A stretch of DNA of 64,000 nucleotides from Phorcus lineatus (lineage: Eukaryota > Mollusca > Gastropoda > Trochida > Trochidae): positions 11,445,016 to 11,509,015 of the forward strand of contig OV121098.1 in NCBI GenBank assembly GCA_921293015.1, written 5' to 3'. Shown here in pieces: positions 46,401 to 56,879 of this stretch. Position 1 is the first letter of the stretch. Each line of letters opens with the position of its first letter. The notes under the pieces were generated by a model, which saw nothing but the letters and a program-made list of their open reading frames with translations, was not told the origin of the DNA and did not search any database. Both the position numbers and the translations under genes were made by a program.

Positions 46401-46696
46401 ATAGAAGGATTTTATTCTGTACAGTGTCAGGAACAAGCAGGAGGACAGTCTGATGTTCTAACCAAGCTGCGCTAAACAATCACTCACACACTCTAATCCA
46501 GACCCTATTAATAAAGAACTAGATTTTCATAGCTCTTTTAGTCCTAATGTAATTTTTGAGACCCTAAGAACAAAGAACAAGATTTTCATAGCTCTGTTAG
46601 GTCTAAGTTAAATGTTTTTTAAAGAATGGATACTATACAACTATCTGGACATATATAGAGTTTTGAAAAATAGATGATAGAGCTTCAAAAGACTCA

Positions 46697-46833
46697 AAAT
46701 CTGTCTATGAAATACTTTTAGTTTTAATGAATTGGCCCTTTTCTTGATGTTTATGTTTTGATTTCCTCAAGAAAAATCCAGACTCGTTGAAATGGGACCT
46801 AGACTCTGTGAAAGGAGTAGGACTACAAAACTA
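46697..46833 (+). repeat. diverged copy 4 of the ~165-bp repeat
   Basis: GTCTATGAAAT, CCAGACTCGTTGAAATGGGA, CCTAGACTCTGTGAAAGGAG and TAGGACTAC follow the order of copies 1-3 with much divergence. Confidence 0.4.
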
Positions 46834-47283
46834 TCCGTTGGAGTTAAATCCAAGACATTTCACACAAAGAACAGGACAGGTGCTCTACCACCACACAACA
46901 CCTGGCTGTTATGTAACCATTCTTCCTTCCAGGAACCAGTTCCTCTCAAAATTTGGTCTCGAGAGATGACTACCCTCAACCTGCAAGAGGAATTCAAATA
47001 AAAGCGCCTCCCATAGCGCCATAGGGGGATAATTGGGTACCCAGGCCTAATTATACACATGCAGAGAGCCAATAGCTTCATGGTGCAGTGGAATTCTTCA
47101 ATTTAAGAGAAATTACAAATGTTTCAGTGAAAATGTGACAGCTTCGGTTTGGCTTCCAGTTGTTTTATTGCTATTTTCTTCATATTTAAAATGCCTTTAG
47201 GCAAATATTGACGTTTTTTTGTCTTGGAAATAATTTTAACTGTTTTATTTTGGCTTCTTGATGTTTTGTGTCTTGTTTTTCAG

Positions 47284-47352
47284 TTCAACAAATACTTCAA
47301 GACATTTCCTTGGTTTTGTGCTCGGAAGATGTTTTCAAGATTTAAAAATTCT
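47284..47352 (+). CDS. candidate internal exon (23 codons, phase 0/0)
   Basis: Preceded by a T-rich tract ending TTGTTTTTCAG and followed by the strong donor GTAAGTGA. The 69-bp segment is open in phase 0 and reads FNKYFKTFPWFCARKMF then SRFKNS. The next candidate exon (48439-48510) also starts in phase 0, so the two join without shift. No family is recognised with confidence. Evidence is splice signals and frame only; no transcript information is available. Confidence 0.35.
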
Positions 47353-48438
47353 GTAAGTGAAAGAGACAGTTAATGTACATATCATTAAAAGCATACTTTG
47401 TAAAAATACCTGAATAATTTTATTTCTTTTATCTTAATCAATAAACTATATATGTAGTTCATTCTAATATTGAAAAAATAATTCCTAGGTTTTTTTTCAA
47501 AACCGGAAAGATAAAAGGTTTCCTGTTGTTATATTTGTCTTGAGTTTTATCTTTAGATGTGTTTTTACAAGGATAGAAAACTTTCAGAAAAAAATAAGAG
47601 ACTTTCTTACTGTCATCTTGTAGAACAAATATAACATTTTCATTTCAGCTTGTCTTGTTTTTTTATTTTTCTTCTTTCAAACCTTTCAGAATTTTTTAAC
47701 TTGATTTTATTTTTTATGAATACAAAACACATGATTTTGTCGTAAAAGACTAAGAATTCTTCCAAAAGTTGATGATACTGAATAACTTGAAAGGTCCTGT
47801 TACGCTTTTAACGAGGGAAATATAAATTAGTGAGATATTTAGATCTCATTGAAAAGAAAACAAATTTTACCAATTGCAAGACAATCTTTTTTTGATCAAT
47901 TAATATGTTTCTTAATTAATGTACCCTGGTTGGTTAAGCTACACAAATCCATTTCCCTAACTCACATGATTAAAAGGTGTTCACACTAAAATGGAAGCAT
48001 GCAGTTTTGGCTTGATACATGACACCTTATCCTATGACTATGGTAAACGAAGTAGAGTAATAAGAGGATTTTTATCTTTTGAAGAAAATATGCTGAAACT
48101 AATATTTAAAGGGAAAATATGAACTAATGAAACATCCAAAAGTAATATAGTGCGGGAAATTTTGACCCAACATTTGGTAAAAAATTCAAGGACTATTGCA
48201 TGTCATAAATTTATTTATGTATTAAAAAAATTATGTTTGATAAAAAAAATTTCAGATGGTTATATGAATATCTATATGAATATAACTTCAATAGGCTTCA
48301 ATCAATTGTAAACAATGTTAAAAGAATGGGTTACAATTGATTGTAACTTTACAACTGCTTTGTGGAACTGGCCCCTAAAGACAATTTCTAAATATTAACT
48401 GTCTCGTCTGCTCTTTGACTGTACCTCGTATCTTTTAG

Positions 48439-48510
48439 AACTCCACTGCCAAAAAACAATATTTGTCCTCTATGGATGTTACGTTAGATTTGAGTCAACT
48501 ATTTCCAGAT
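48439..48510 (+). CDS. candidate internal exon (24 codons, phase 0/0)
   Basis: Acceptor CGTATCTTTTAG and strong donor GTAAGTAA bound a 72-bp open segment. It reads NSTAKKQYLSSMDVTL then DLSQLFPD. Composition is less AT-rich than the flanking intron-like DNA. Frame-compatible with the upstream candidate 47284-47352 and the downstream candidate 48896-48964. Product unknown. Confidence 0.38.
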
Positions 48511-48880
48511 GTAAGTAATTAAGTTGTAGTTATCTTTAACCGGCAGGAGAAGATAACCCAGACTTTGCTTTTGAAACCAAATATACTTCATGCTGATTTT
48601 GTAATTGAAATATTAAATGTTGCTTTTGAAAATGGAGAAGATTGCCTTTTTATCATTTCCAATTTTGAAAGATTAAGAAATGTGATAAAAGTTAAAGTGG
48701 GGGAAAGATGGGTATCAACTATTAGGGGAAACGTTTAAAAAATTAAAAGTTTCGTGATAGTGAAACGAAGGTTTTCTTTGAAATTCTGAAATCTGAATTT
48801 AGATGTCATCAGAATCTAGGATTAAAACAAGTTTGGTTAGCAGACAGAGACTGATAATGTTTTTTCTGTGTTTTTCCCTT

Positions 48881-48934
48881 AAACCAAGTGAACAGAAAAA
48901 ACCAAGTGAAAAGAAAAAACCAAGTGAAAAGAAA
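48881..48934 (+). repeat. 18-bp minisatellite, three copies
   Basis: AACCAAGTGAACAGAAAA followed by two AACCAAGTGAAAAGAAAA units. As the period is a multiple of three, repeat-number change would not shift the frame if the terminal exon above is real. Confidence 0.85.
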
Positions 48935-48964
48935 AATATTGATGTCGATGAGAGGTGTTCTTAA
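48896..48964 (+). CDS. candidate terminal exon, Lys-rich C-terminus
   Basis: The acceptor GTGAACAG follows a pyrimidine tract (TTTTTTCTGTGTTTTTCCCTT) a little over 10 bases upstream. In phase 0 the segment reads KKPSEKKKPSEKKNIDVDER then CS and a stop at 48962-48964. The stop overlaps an AATAAA poly(A) signal (48963-48968). The basic repeat derives from an 18-bp minisatellite. Together with 47284 and 48439 this would give a basic, repetitive tail. Weak on its own. Confidence 0.25.
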   Translation, partial: KKPSEKKKPSEKKNIDVDERCS

Positions 48965-49110
48965 TAAATGATATAATTGTATTTATTATGTAAGCTTATT
49001 TTTCCGGCGATCCGATTGGTCGAGAAGCAGTCACGTGTCAGTCGACAGAAAAGCATATTGACTTCACTCCGAGTCCGACCAAAAGTGATATTGACTTGAC
49101 ATAGACATAA

Positions 49111-49161
49111 TGACGTCAAGCCGTTGTTACATGACGTCATGCTATTGTTATGGTGACGTCA
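49111..49161. promoter_or_regulatory. cluster of three CRE palindromes (TGACGTCA) at ~21-bp spacing
   Basis: TGACGTCA at 49111, 49132 and 49154 sits in a degenerate 21-bp repeat with GTTGTTA linkers. Upstream are GATTGGTCG (reverse CCAAT) and CACGTG at about 49013-49036. These are the binding sequences of CREB/ATF and bHLH factors. The cluster may be a promoter/enhancer or part of a repeat; direction is unclear. Confidence 0.45.
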
Positions 49162-49956
49162 TTTGACCGTCGTGTTGAACAATTGATCCAAATTGCTGTT
49201 CATGACTGTAGTTTTTTCTTTTCTTTTCGTATCTAATTCCAAACATAATAAAACAATTATGGACTGGTCCTCTGTCAATATTGCTTTCCTCGGGTCTATA
49301 AAAACAGGTATTGACCTCATCACCAGTCTATAATTGTATATCATACCATTGATATAAGATATACAGCTGCTGAATAAAAGTACACTGCCAGTTCACTCCA
49401 TAATTTTCTATGTAGAATCATCATTTTTAGATAGTTTGAAATCATAACAATTATTTACAGAACAATTTACAGACCATGCTTTTGGATCAATAAGTTAAGG
49501 CTTCATATCTACAATACACATACAGGGTACTTATAATTTATATAGTATGTCAAAGACAATTCTAGCAATACCAAGAAGACATGGGGAAATATTGAAAAAT
49601 TGAAATTTTCATTTTTCTGCAATAAAAAATGAATTGGACACATTTCAGTTTTCAACAAAAGTAGTTGATTATAGTTAACAATTCCATAGACATTCCTTAT
49701 TACAAATTATCTTTGGAAATGAAAATCTTATGACAAAATTTTTAAAATTCAGTTCTTGTAATTGGATGTCAATGCATGGTTTCACAAGTATATACTAAAT
49801 TTGTTCTAGTTTAAATATGAATATGATATCTGAGTATATGTGATTTCTTCATCTCAAAAATAACAAGTTTTGCAAAGATGAACATTATTTACATGATATT
49901 TAATTTTGTATTAAGTTTGCAGGAAATATTGTACCCAACTTAGTTTCAGAATCTTT

Positions 49957-50215
49957 GCGTCAATGACATCGCCTTAAAGTCAAATTAATAAAATCTTATT
50001 TATCAATTGTTTGCCTTAGCGTTTCCTATGAAAATATAATGGAATGATGGAACAAAATATATCCCAAAAACTTTTTGTGTCAATGACATAGCCTTATAAT
50101 CAAACTAATTGTATTAAAATGAAACATCTTATTTATAAAATGTTTGCTCTAGAGTTGCCTATGAAAATATAATGGAATGATAGAACAAAATATATCCCAA
50201 AACCTTTTCTGATAG
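49957..50215 (+). repeat. tandem duplication, ~120-133-bp period
   Basis: GTCAATGACAT(C/A)GCCTTA and CCTATGAAAATATAATGGAA then AACAAAATATATCCCAAAA occur twice in the same order; the second copy has a ~13-bp insertion. Confidence 0.85.
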
Positions 50216-50716
50216 AAATGATTGAAATCTCGTCAGAAGCTGTTTGCAATGATTATGTTAAAAACAGGTGACAGGAAAACGTTATCTTGGCTGTCACCAC
50301 AACTAGGTTTTGAATTACTCAATTTGGAAGGGAAGCTGTGTGGGTTTTTTATGTGAATTTTGACAGGTGAAGAAGTTGTGATAAGTTTTACACCAAATAC
50401 TACTTACTGTAATGTGAAACACATGCGTAAATCGTCTTACATGTGCTGATGTAGCTTTTGTGTTGACACTCTTGCATGGGCATCTAGATCAGCATGTAGT
50501 AAGTCTAAAAGATGTGATTAAAAATAACCCTTATAAAACAATTTCCTGTCAAATAATCAAATTTTTTGGTTAAGTTGTTTTTAATTCTTTGATGCACCGG
50601 CCTTTCTTTTAGAAAGATTTTAGTAATTAACATGAATTATTTTGTGAAAGATGTAGACAACTGTCTAGGCTTATTTACAAAACACATGCTGCAAATATAA
50701 CTGGTCATCTTTTGAT

Positions 50717-50885
50717 CAGCGCAGTACCACCCATGGTTCACTAGTTCCAGCCAATGCTCGCAGGTTTCACAGCAATGCATAGCCACAATGGTGTTGCGGG
50801 CTTTCTCCCTGCAATAATACTAGCAGCCGCGAAATAAGTGAAACAATCTTGAAAGAGGCGTTAAACCCCAACTCACTCACTCACT
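50717..50885 (+). mobile_element. 5'-truncated SINE
   Basis: Starts within the body (CAGCGCAGTACCACCCATGG) and ends with GCGTTAAACCCCAACTCACT and a CACT tail. CATCTTTTGAT (50706-50716) and CATCTCTTGAT (50886-50896) flank it as an 11-bp target-site duplication with one difference. Confidence 0.85.
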
Positions 50886-51120
50886 CATCTCTTGATAGGA
50901 ATCAACCTTTAATTTACAAATACAAAATGTCTCTCCAATCACTTAAATGGACAGTCCTATCCTGGTATCCTTATGGAAACAAAATTAAGGGGAATTCCAG
51001 TTTATATGTATGTTATTTGTACATGATTATAACATAATCCAGTTAAACATGTTACTGAGGGAAACGTGTTTATTGATAAGAATTTGACAACTATCTATAA
51101 ATTGATACTCACATTCTCAG

Positions 51121-51208
51121 TAAAATGAAAGAAGAAAGTGAAGTGAAGTCCTTCATCAGCGCTAAGAGTGTCAAAAGCCTTGCTACAAACAACATTTCAT
51201 TAATTAAG
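51121..51208 (+). CDS. weak exon candidate
   Basis: The acceptor ACATTCTCAG precedes an open segment reading KMKEESEVKSFISAKSVKSL then ATNNISLIK before GTATTG. The phase (one leading base) does not fit directly onto 48510, so an intervening exon would be needed. Low support. Confidence 0.15.
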
Positions 51209-51209
51209 G

Positions 51210-54200
51210 TATTGTTGATTAGTCTTCCCATGATTAATTGTAGATGTCTGGATATTTTATCCATACATACAGTTTATTTTTATGATGTTGTCAAATTAGA
51301 AAAAGTACACTGTCTTTTTTAACATTATTTTCCAAAAAGCAAGATGGCGGACCAGATACCAATAGGTCAGGCTCTTTGAGTGAAATTCATTAGAAGAAGG
51401 GATAAATCTGTCTGCAAAACTTGCAGTTAGCTGCTGGATGATTTTATTTCTGAAAGGATCCTTTTATACGATATGATGATGAAAAATGTGAACCATGCAA
51501 TGACAGACATAATGAAAATTTAGTAATAACTTCACAATGTTATTTAAGGTTATTATCTAGAGAAGAATAACTATGCTAATAAAATCAGACTCGGTGTCAT
51601 TATCTACGCTTTTGGAGAAAACGACTGAAGTTTAACAGAAGTAAAACCAAAATGTTGAAGGATTTAGAAATTTACATAAAACAACAACACTGTTATAGTT
51701 GAACAACTGTAAAACAAAGCTCGTGTTATTTCTTTACGTGAAGTTTTCAAATTGTAAAGTGAAATCACCTATTTTCAGACAAGATTTAAAAATGAATTTT
51801 TTTTTATAATTTCAAGTAAATAAAGCTAAAAAGTTTTTGAGTTCGAAATGATTTTCTCATTTGTCATTTTGATTTATGAAACCTATATTTTATCACCCAA
51901 TATTGCTGACAGAGAGATCAAAGGGATCCCTGTCTCAGCCACCCAGATGTAATCATTTTCTAAAACCCTTAATGTTGTGGAATATTAAATTAACAATAAA
52001 ATAGCTAGAAAACCAAAATATGATTTCACACCTTCGTTGCTATGACGATTGTGCATATGCGAGTAATATGATTTTAAGTTTGTGATTTCGCGGTTGATGT
52101 AGTTTTATCACGCGTGTGATTAGCAAATCGACAGGGATGAATATCATCTTTGCCGATATAAAAGGAAAATTGACGGTTTTACGAGAAAATGTCATAGTTG
52201 TGCGTTCAGCCTTAAATATTGTCTGAATCTCGTAGGACAGAATCAAGAACAATTAAGAATAATTGGTTGTTGCTGATGTTGATGTAATCATGGTTTGGGT
52301 TTGCGGGATTGTGGCTTGCATGCTTGAATGGTTTTGACGAGGATTCTGCAGGCTGAGATAGCAGCTTGATAAATGATTGTCAATTAGTTACAAGACGGCA
52401 ATTATTTTTTAGAAATGGAAAATTTAAATCCTCTTGGTTAAACTTAAAATTTTTTTGGGCAATTAAAAAGATGACGATTATGCATTGTTGAGATAAAAGG
52501 GTAATTAATAACTGTTAATTAGTTGCAAGAGAGCAAATCAATTTTAAAAATGTTAAAGTTAAGGTTTTTAGTTGGCTTCAAAATATTTCTAACCATCAGA
52601 AACAATTGCTATTGAACATGGTTTACTGCAAATGGATTTCATGACTGCATCAGTAAAGTACAGCAGCAATGGGAAGGGCTTTTTAACGGATGGGTGACCT
52701 GAGTTGAAGGATTCGTTATTAGCAATGAGGCATTATCTCAGACATTTTGGCATTCCCTTGGTCTTTTATTCCCTGTCCTTCTTTGAGAAATTAGTTAGAG
52801 ACTTGTGTCACCTTGGTTAAAGTACCTTGTCCACCCAGTAGTAAATACATAGCAATTTTCCCTGTCCCTCTGTGAAAATTAGAGACTTGTGTCACCTCGA
52901 TCGAGAGCCTTGTCCACCCAGCAGTAATACTGGGGACCTGGTAATGGTCGACAGTGTAAGCAATCTTCCTGAAACCATGCATTTTGCATAGATAATTATG
53001 CTGGGTAAGTATCAAACAAAGTGAATTGATAAGAATTTTCCATAAGAATAACTTGTTCTTATTTAGATTAAACTGCTAAAATGCCACTCATTAAGTAAAC
53101 TGAATTGATGTATGCATGGATAAATGCTGCTAAATATTGACTTTATAGATAAACATATTAATGGATACTCAAGATATGGAATATTGACAACATCGAAAAC
53201 ATTGTATCATTATCATCATTGCTGATTATATACTAAGTTTTTCCAAAAGGTCACAAATATTTTGGTGCAACCCCTCAAAATAAATTTTTCACCATTGAAA
53301 TGATTAATAAACAAAGCAATAGAACATATGAGATGTGGAATATATTGATATATTGATGAAATCAATGACATATTGACATTACTGTCAATATCTTGAGGTC
53401 GATGACCACTGACGCTGATGATATGACAAGGGAGACATATCCGGTATCAAAGCACAAATCCTCCTCCAAAACTGGAAAGCAACACTGATGGACGATTAAT
53501 TCACAAATCAATTTGCCTCTAGCCAGGATCAGGTTACAAAAAGGCTAAACATTGCCCCAGGGCTAAACGGGAAGTGAAAGGGATTAATTGATATTTGACT
53601 GATTGCCTGGTAAATAGTGTAGATTTCTCCTGGATTTTGTTGTTGTTGGTTAATGTATATTAATTGATTATTGTTTTTTTTTATTGTTCTTTTTTTTCGT
53701 TTTCTTTTAATTGGTGGTAAAAGAGCTTTTCTTCTGACCAGGAATGATCTTTGTCCCTATGAATTTAAACAACCATGGTAAAAAGTAAGAAAAGAAAGAA
53801 TAATGGTTCATTCACTTCTTCATCCCCATTAAAATTTGCATAATTGTAGAGAAAATCACCCAAATGCATGTCTTCTTATAATAGATATATCATCATGAAT
53901 CAAAAATCACCAACAGACAGAATTTGATTTGTTTATTTCGAAATCATTCATCAACAGTTTTTATTTAATAGATAAATATTTGAAGAGAATATCTGACCTG
54001 CTGCGGCGTGCCGCCTCTGTTGATCTTCGTGATCAGTGATGTTACGGCGTTATGGAGATTATCAGGATTATCACGCCAAGTCAATACATCGATCATCAAC
54101 TGTGTGATGTCGTAACAATATCAGCTGCATATAGTGATTGTAACTTTTGTGAGGTCACTTACTGATAACGCTTTGATAGTCAAACTTTGATTGTTGATAT

Positions 54201-55297
54201 TGTTTGTAGAAATAATCTGTCATCACAAAAGTAATAATCTAATGTAGTTTTGGATGATAATTAAGTTCAGCATTTATATGGTTAAAAATAACCAGTGAAA
54301 CATATTCAATATTCGTACATGTGCACAATATTCTTTTTGCCTAGCAACGATTACATTCCTTTTATTTTCTTCCTCTTTGACACATTGATCATGATATCAC
54401 TGAAGCAAGGTGTCAAAGGAAAGTATTGTTTCTGAATATTCAAATGTGATAAAAAAAAGTTTTTTTATTATACTCAGAAGTTTTCCATTTACTATTACTG
54501 AACAAATTTGTGTTATGATATTAAAGATATTCACTCTCAATTCCTTAAAGTCATAACAATTCGATCGTGATGATCTGTACATATCCTGCCTCGATAATCT
54601 TACAGAACCTTCAATTGAACTCTCTGACCACCAGCCACTTCAGAATAGTCATCCGTGGGTAGGTGCCGTCATGAAACCTAAATTATCTATAACAGTACTT
54701 ATAGGGAAATATACAAGCCTCGTGCTTCTGGAATATAAATATCTACAAGTCATCTACCTGTATATTTATTGAGCTGAATTTGGACAACTCCTTCTCAAAG
54801 ATTTATTGAACAGGATTCGTACGACCTCTTCTCGTGGATTTATTGAACAGGTTTTGGATGTAATAAAATCTTCACTGCTCTTGTGTAGACATGGAAGCTA
54901 TATATTTTATGATATCGAGTCTCAAGTACCTCTATACATATAAATTATATTTATCTATTGATTGTTTATCATACCTGTAGGTCATATGAAAAATAGAAAA
55001 AAAAAAGGTCACTAAGATTTGTGTTGTAATAAATATGCTGTGGATCAGCCAAATTTATTGTAATTCCAGCTTAGCTGAAAATTTTAATGATCACTAGTTC
55101 ATGATGCCCTCAGAGATTAATTATATTCTAGTCATAAGTTTCAATATTATGAGAAGAAGGAGTAGAAAATTATTTTATGAAGTGTAACACAGTGTACACA
55201 ATTGTTATACATCCCCAATTGTATATTGCAAATAGCTTATGCTGTCCTGCCAATAATGGCCTACAAATGTGATGAAGTGATTAGAATATGTTCAGAT
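51210..55297. other. non-coding DNA, no supported gene
   Basis: 52795-52935 holds two diverged ~85-bp units (GAGACTTGTGTCACCT and CTTGTCCACCCAG(C/T)AGTAA). A GGGTAAGT donor-like site near 53006 follows sequence with stops in all plus frames, so no exon is called. Confidence 0.5.
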
Positions 55298-55298
55298 A

Positions 55299-55607
55299 AG
55301 GTGAGGTGATATGAGGTTTAACGCTGCTTTCAAGAGTATTTCACTTATATCATAGTGGCTATTATTATCGCAGGGAGAAAGCCTGTAACACCATTGTGGC
55401 TAAACATTGCGGTGAAACCAAGAGCATTGGCTGGAACTAGCGAACCATGGGTGGTACTGCTCTGAAATTCAGTGTAGCATTGCACCCAAACCTTACTGCA
55501 TGTAGAACAGTTCTCTACAACAGACAAAGTTGCGGAGCCTGGCCGGATTCGAACCACAGACCTCTTGATCCAGAGCCGAACGCGCTAACCACTGCGCTAT
55601 CCCGTCC
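55299..55607 (-). mobile_element. full-length SINE, reverse orientation
   Basis: Read on the minus strand: GGGACGGGATAGCGCAGTGG, TTAGCGCGTTCGGCTCTGGA and GGTTCGAATCCGGCCAGGCT (intact A and B boxes), then the body and AGCGTTAAACCTCATATCAC with a CACCTTA end. This is the best-preserved tRNA-like head in the window. It abuts an opposite-orientation partial copy. Confidence 0.88.
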
Positions 55608-55608
55608 C

Positions 55609-55724
55609 TGCAGGTTTCACCCACAATGGTTTTGCGGGCTTTCTCCCTGCACTAATACTAGCAGCCGCGATATAAGTGAAAGAATCTTGAAAGCGGCAAT
55701 AAACACCAATTCACCTCACCTCAA
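55609..55724 (+). mobile_element. partial SINE, plus orientation
   Basis: GCAGGTTTCACCCACAATGG, TTTTGCGGGCTTTCTCCCTG, AGCAGCCGCGATATAAGTGA and ACACCAATTCACCTCACCTC. A short internal piece (GCAATGCA...) is missing. The left edge meets the head of the reverse copy. Confidence 0.8.
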
Positions 55725-56360
55725 CCATTTACCTAGATGTTGACGGAAGACTTTAATGCAGGTGATTCATAGATGCTAATTTTATCAAAATCCCTTTTGA
55801 AAAATTTACATACCATGATAATATGTCAGTAGTGTTTTAAAAATACTTTTGAAGAGAATGAAATTCTTTCATGCTTTGTAAGGCAAAGGAATTATAATCA
55901 CCTCCCTGCTTCCTATAAAAGTGATTCCTATGAAATTTGAAAAAAACACTCATGAAAAGAATTAACCACTACAGCTATACCAGTATTTTAAGACACTATT
56001 GAAAAGAACCGAATACCCAACTGATAATAAGTTATTCATAGCATGTCTATTTTGAATCCACATTGAAACTGTACTTTAACTGTAACATTGTAGGGTGTAA
56101 CTTGTCCGTCAAGATTTTATCGTGGTGTTCTATGTGTATCAAAAACGTGTGTAAGAACATTAAAAATGTTCTCTTTCAAATTCAAATTTATGTGTCCCTA
56201 GGGCATGAGTGTAGTGTAGTGCTCCAAGTCTCCTAAATGTTTTTCTTTTAAAGGGATGGTTCTGTCAAAGTTTCTACAGGAATTATATCATCCCGAAATT
56301 TGTTAATGTGTAATTTTGTTTTTCAAAATTTGTTAGGATATAAAATAAATAAGAGTCCTG

Positions 56361-56468
56361 GTCCTGGATTTTTGCATCTCTCTTAATGCTAAGATAGTCG
56401 TAAGTACCTTACAATATCATTGATTTGCGACTATCTTAGCACTAAGAGAGCTTCGAAAATCTAGGCCC
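56361..56468. mobile_element. hairpin MITE, copy B
   Basis: CTCTTAATGCTAAGATAGTC and GTAAGTACC on the left pair with GCGACTATCTTAGCACTAAG then AGAGCTTCGAAAATCTAGGC on the right; the left tip is eroded. Same family as 26381-26492. Confidence 0.7.
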
Positions 56469-56751
56469 TGAACATCAATTATTTTCAATGAAGTGAGCTG
56501 AGGCTTCTACACTGAAGATGGCTCCTGTAATATTTTGTGTCAGGGTCAAGATGACAGACTACGGGTTTATGTTCAAAGGAAATTATAGGAGACACGTACA
56601 CATTTTCGCTTATGTTTAAGCCATTACCCGTGATGTTGAGCTTCATCTGTGGCAGTCATCAGAGCTATGCTAAGTACAATTTGCAAGCAGAATGTATTAC
56701 TTGCCTGTGTATTATACTGTAGTGTAATATCTATACTGCAGTGTTAAACTA

Positions 56752-56819
56752 TGTAATACTGCTGCGTCTATGATGTTACAATAGTGTGTAGTTGTGACGT
56801 CACAATGTTAGCACCACTG
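56752..56819 (+). repeat. dispersed repeat shared with 31609-31700
   Basis: GATGTTACAATAGTGTGTAG then TTGTGACGTCACAATGTTAG corresponds to the reverse complement near 31610-31655. Contains one TGACGTCA. Confidence 0.45.
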
Positions 56820-56879
56820 TCACAGTGGCAGCCATGTTTTAGCTCAATTTCAGCTATCATGCTTCATTTATGAGGGATA

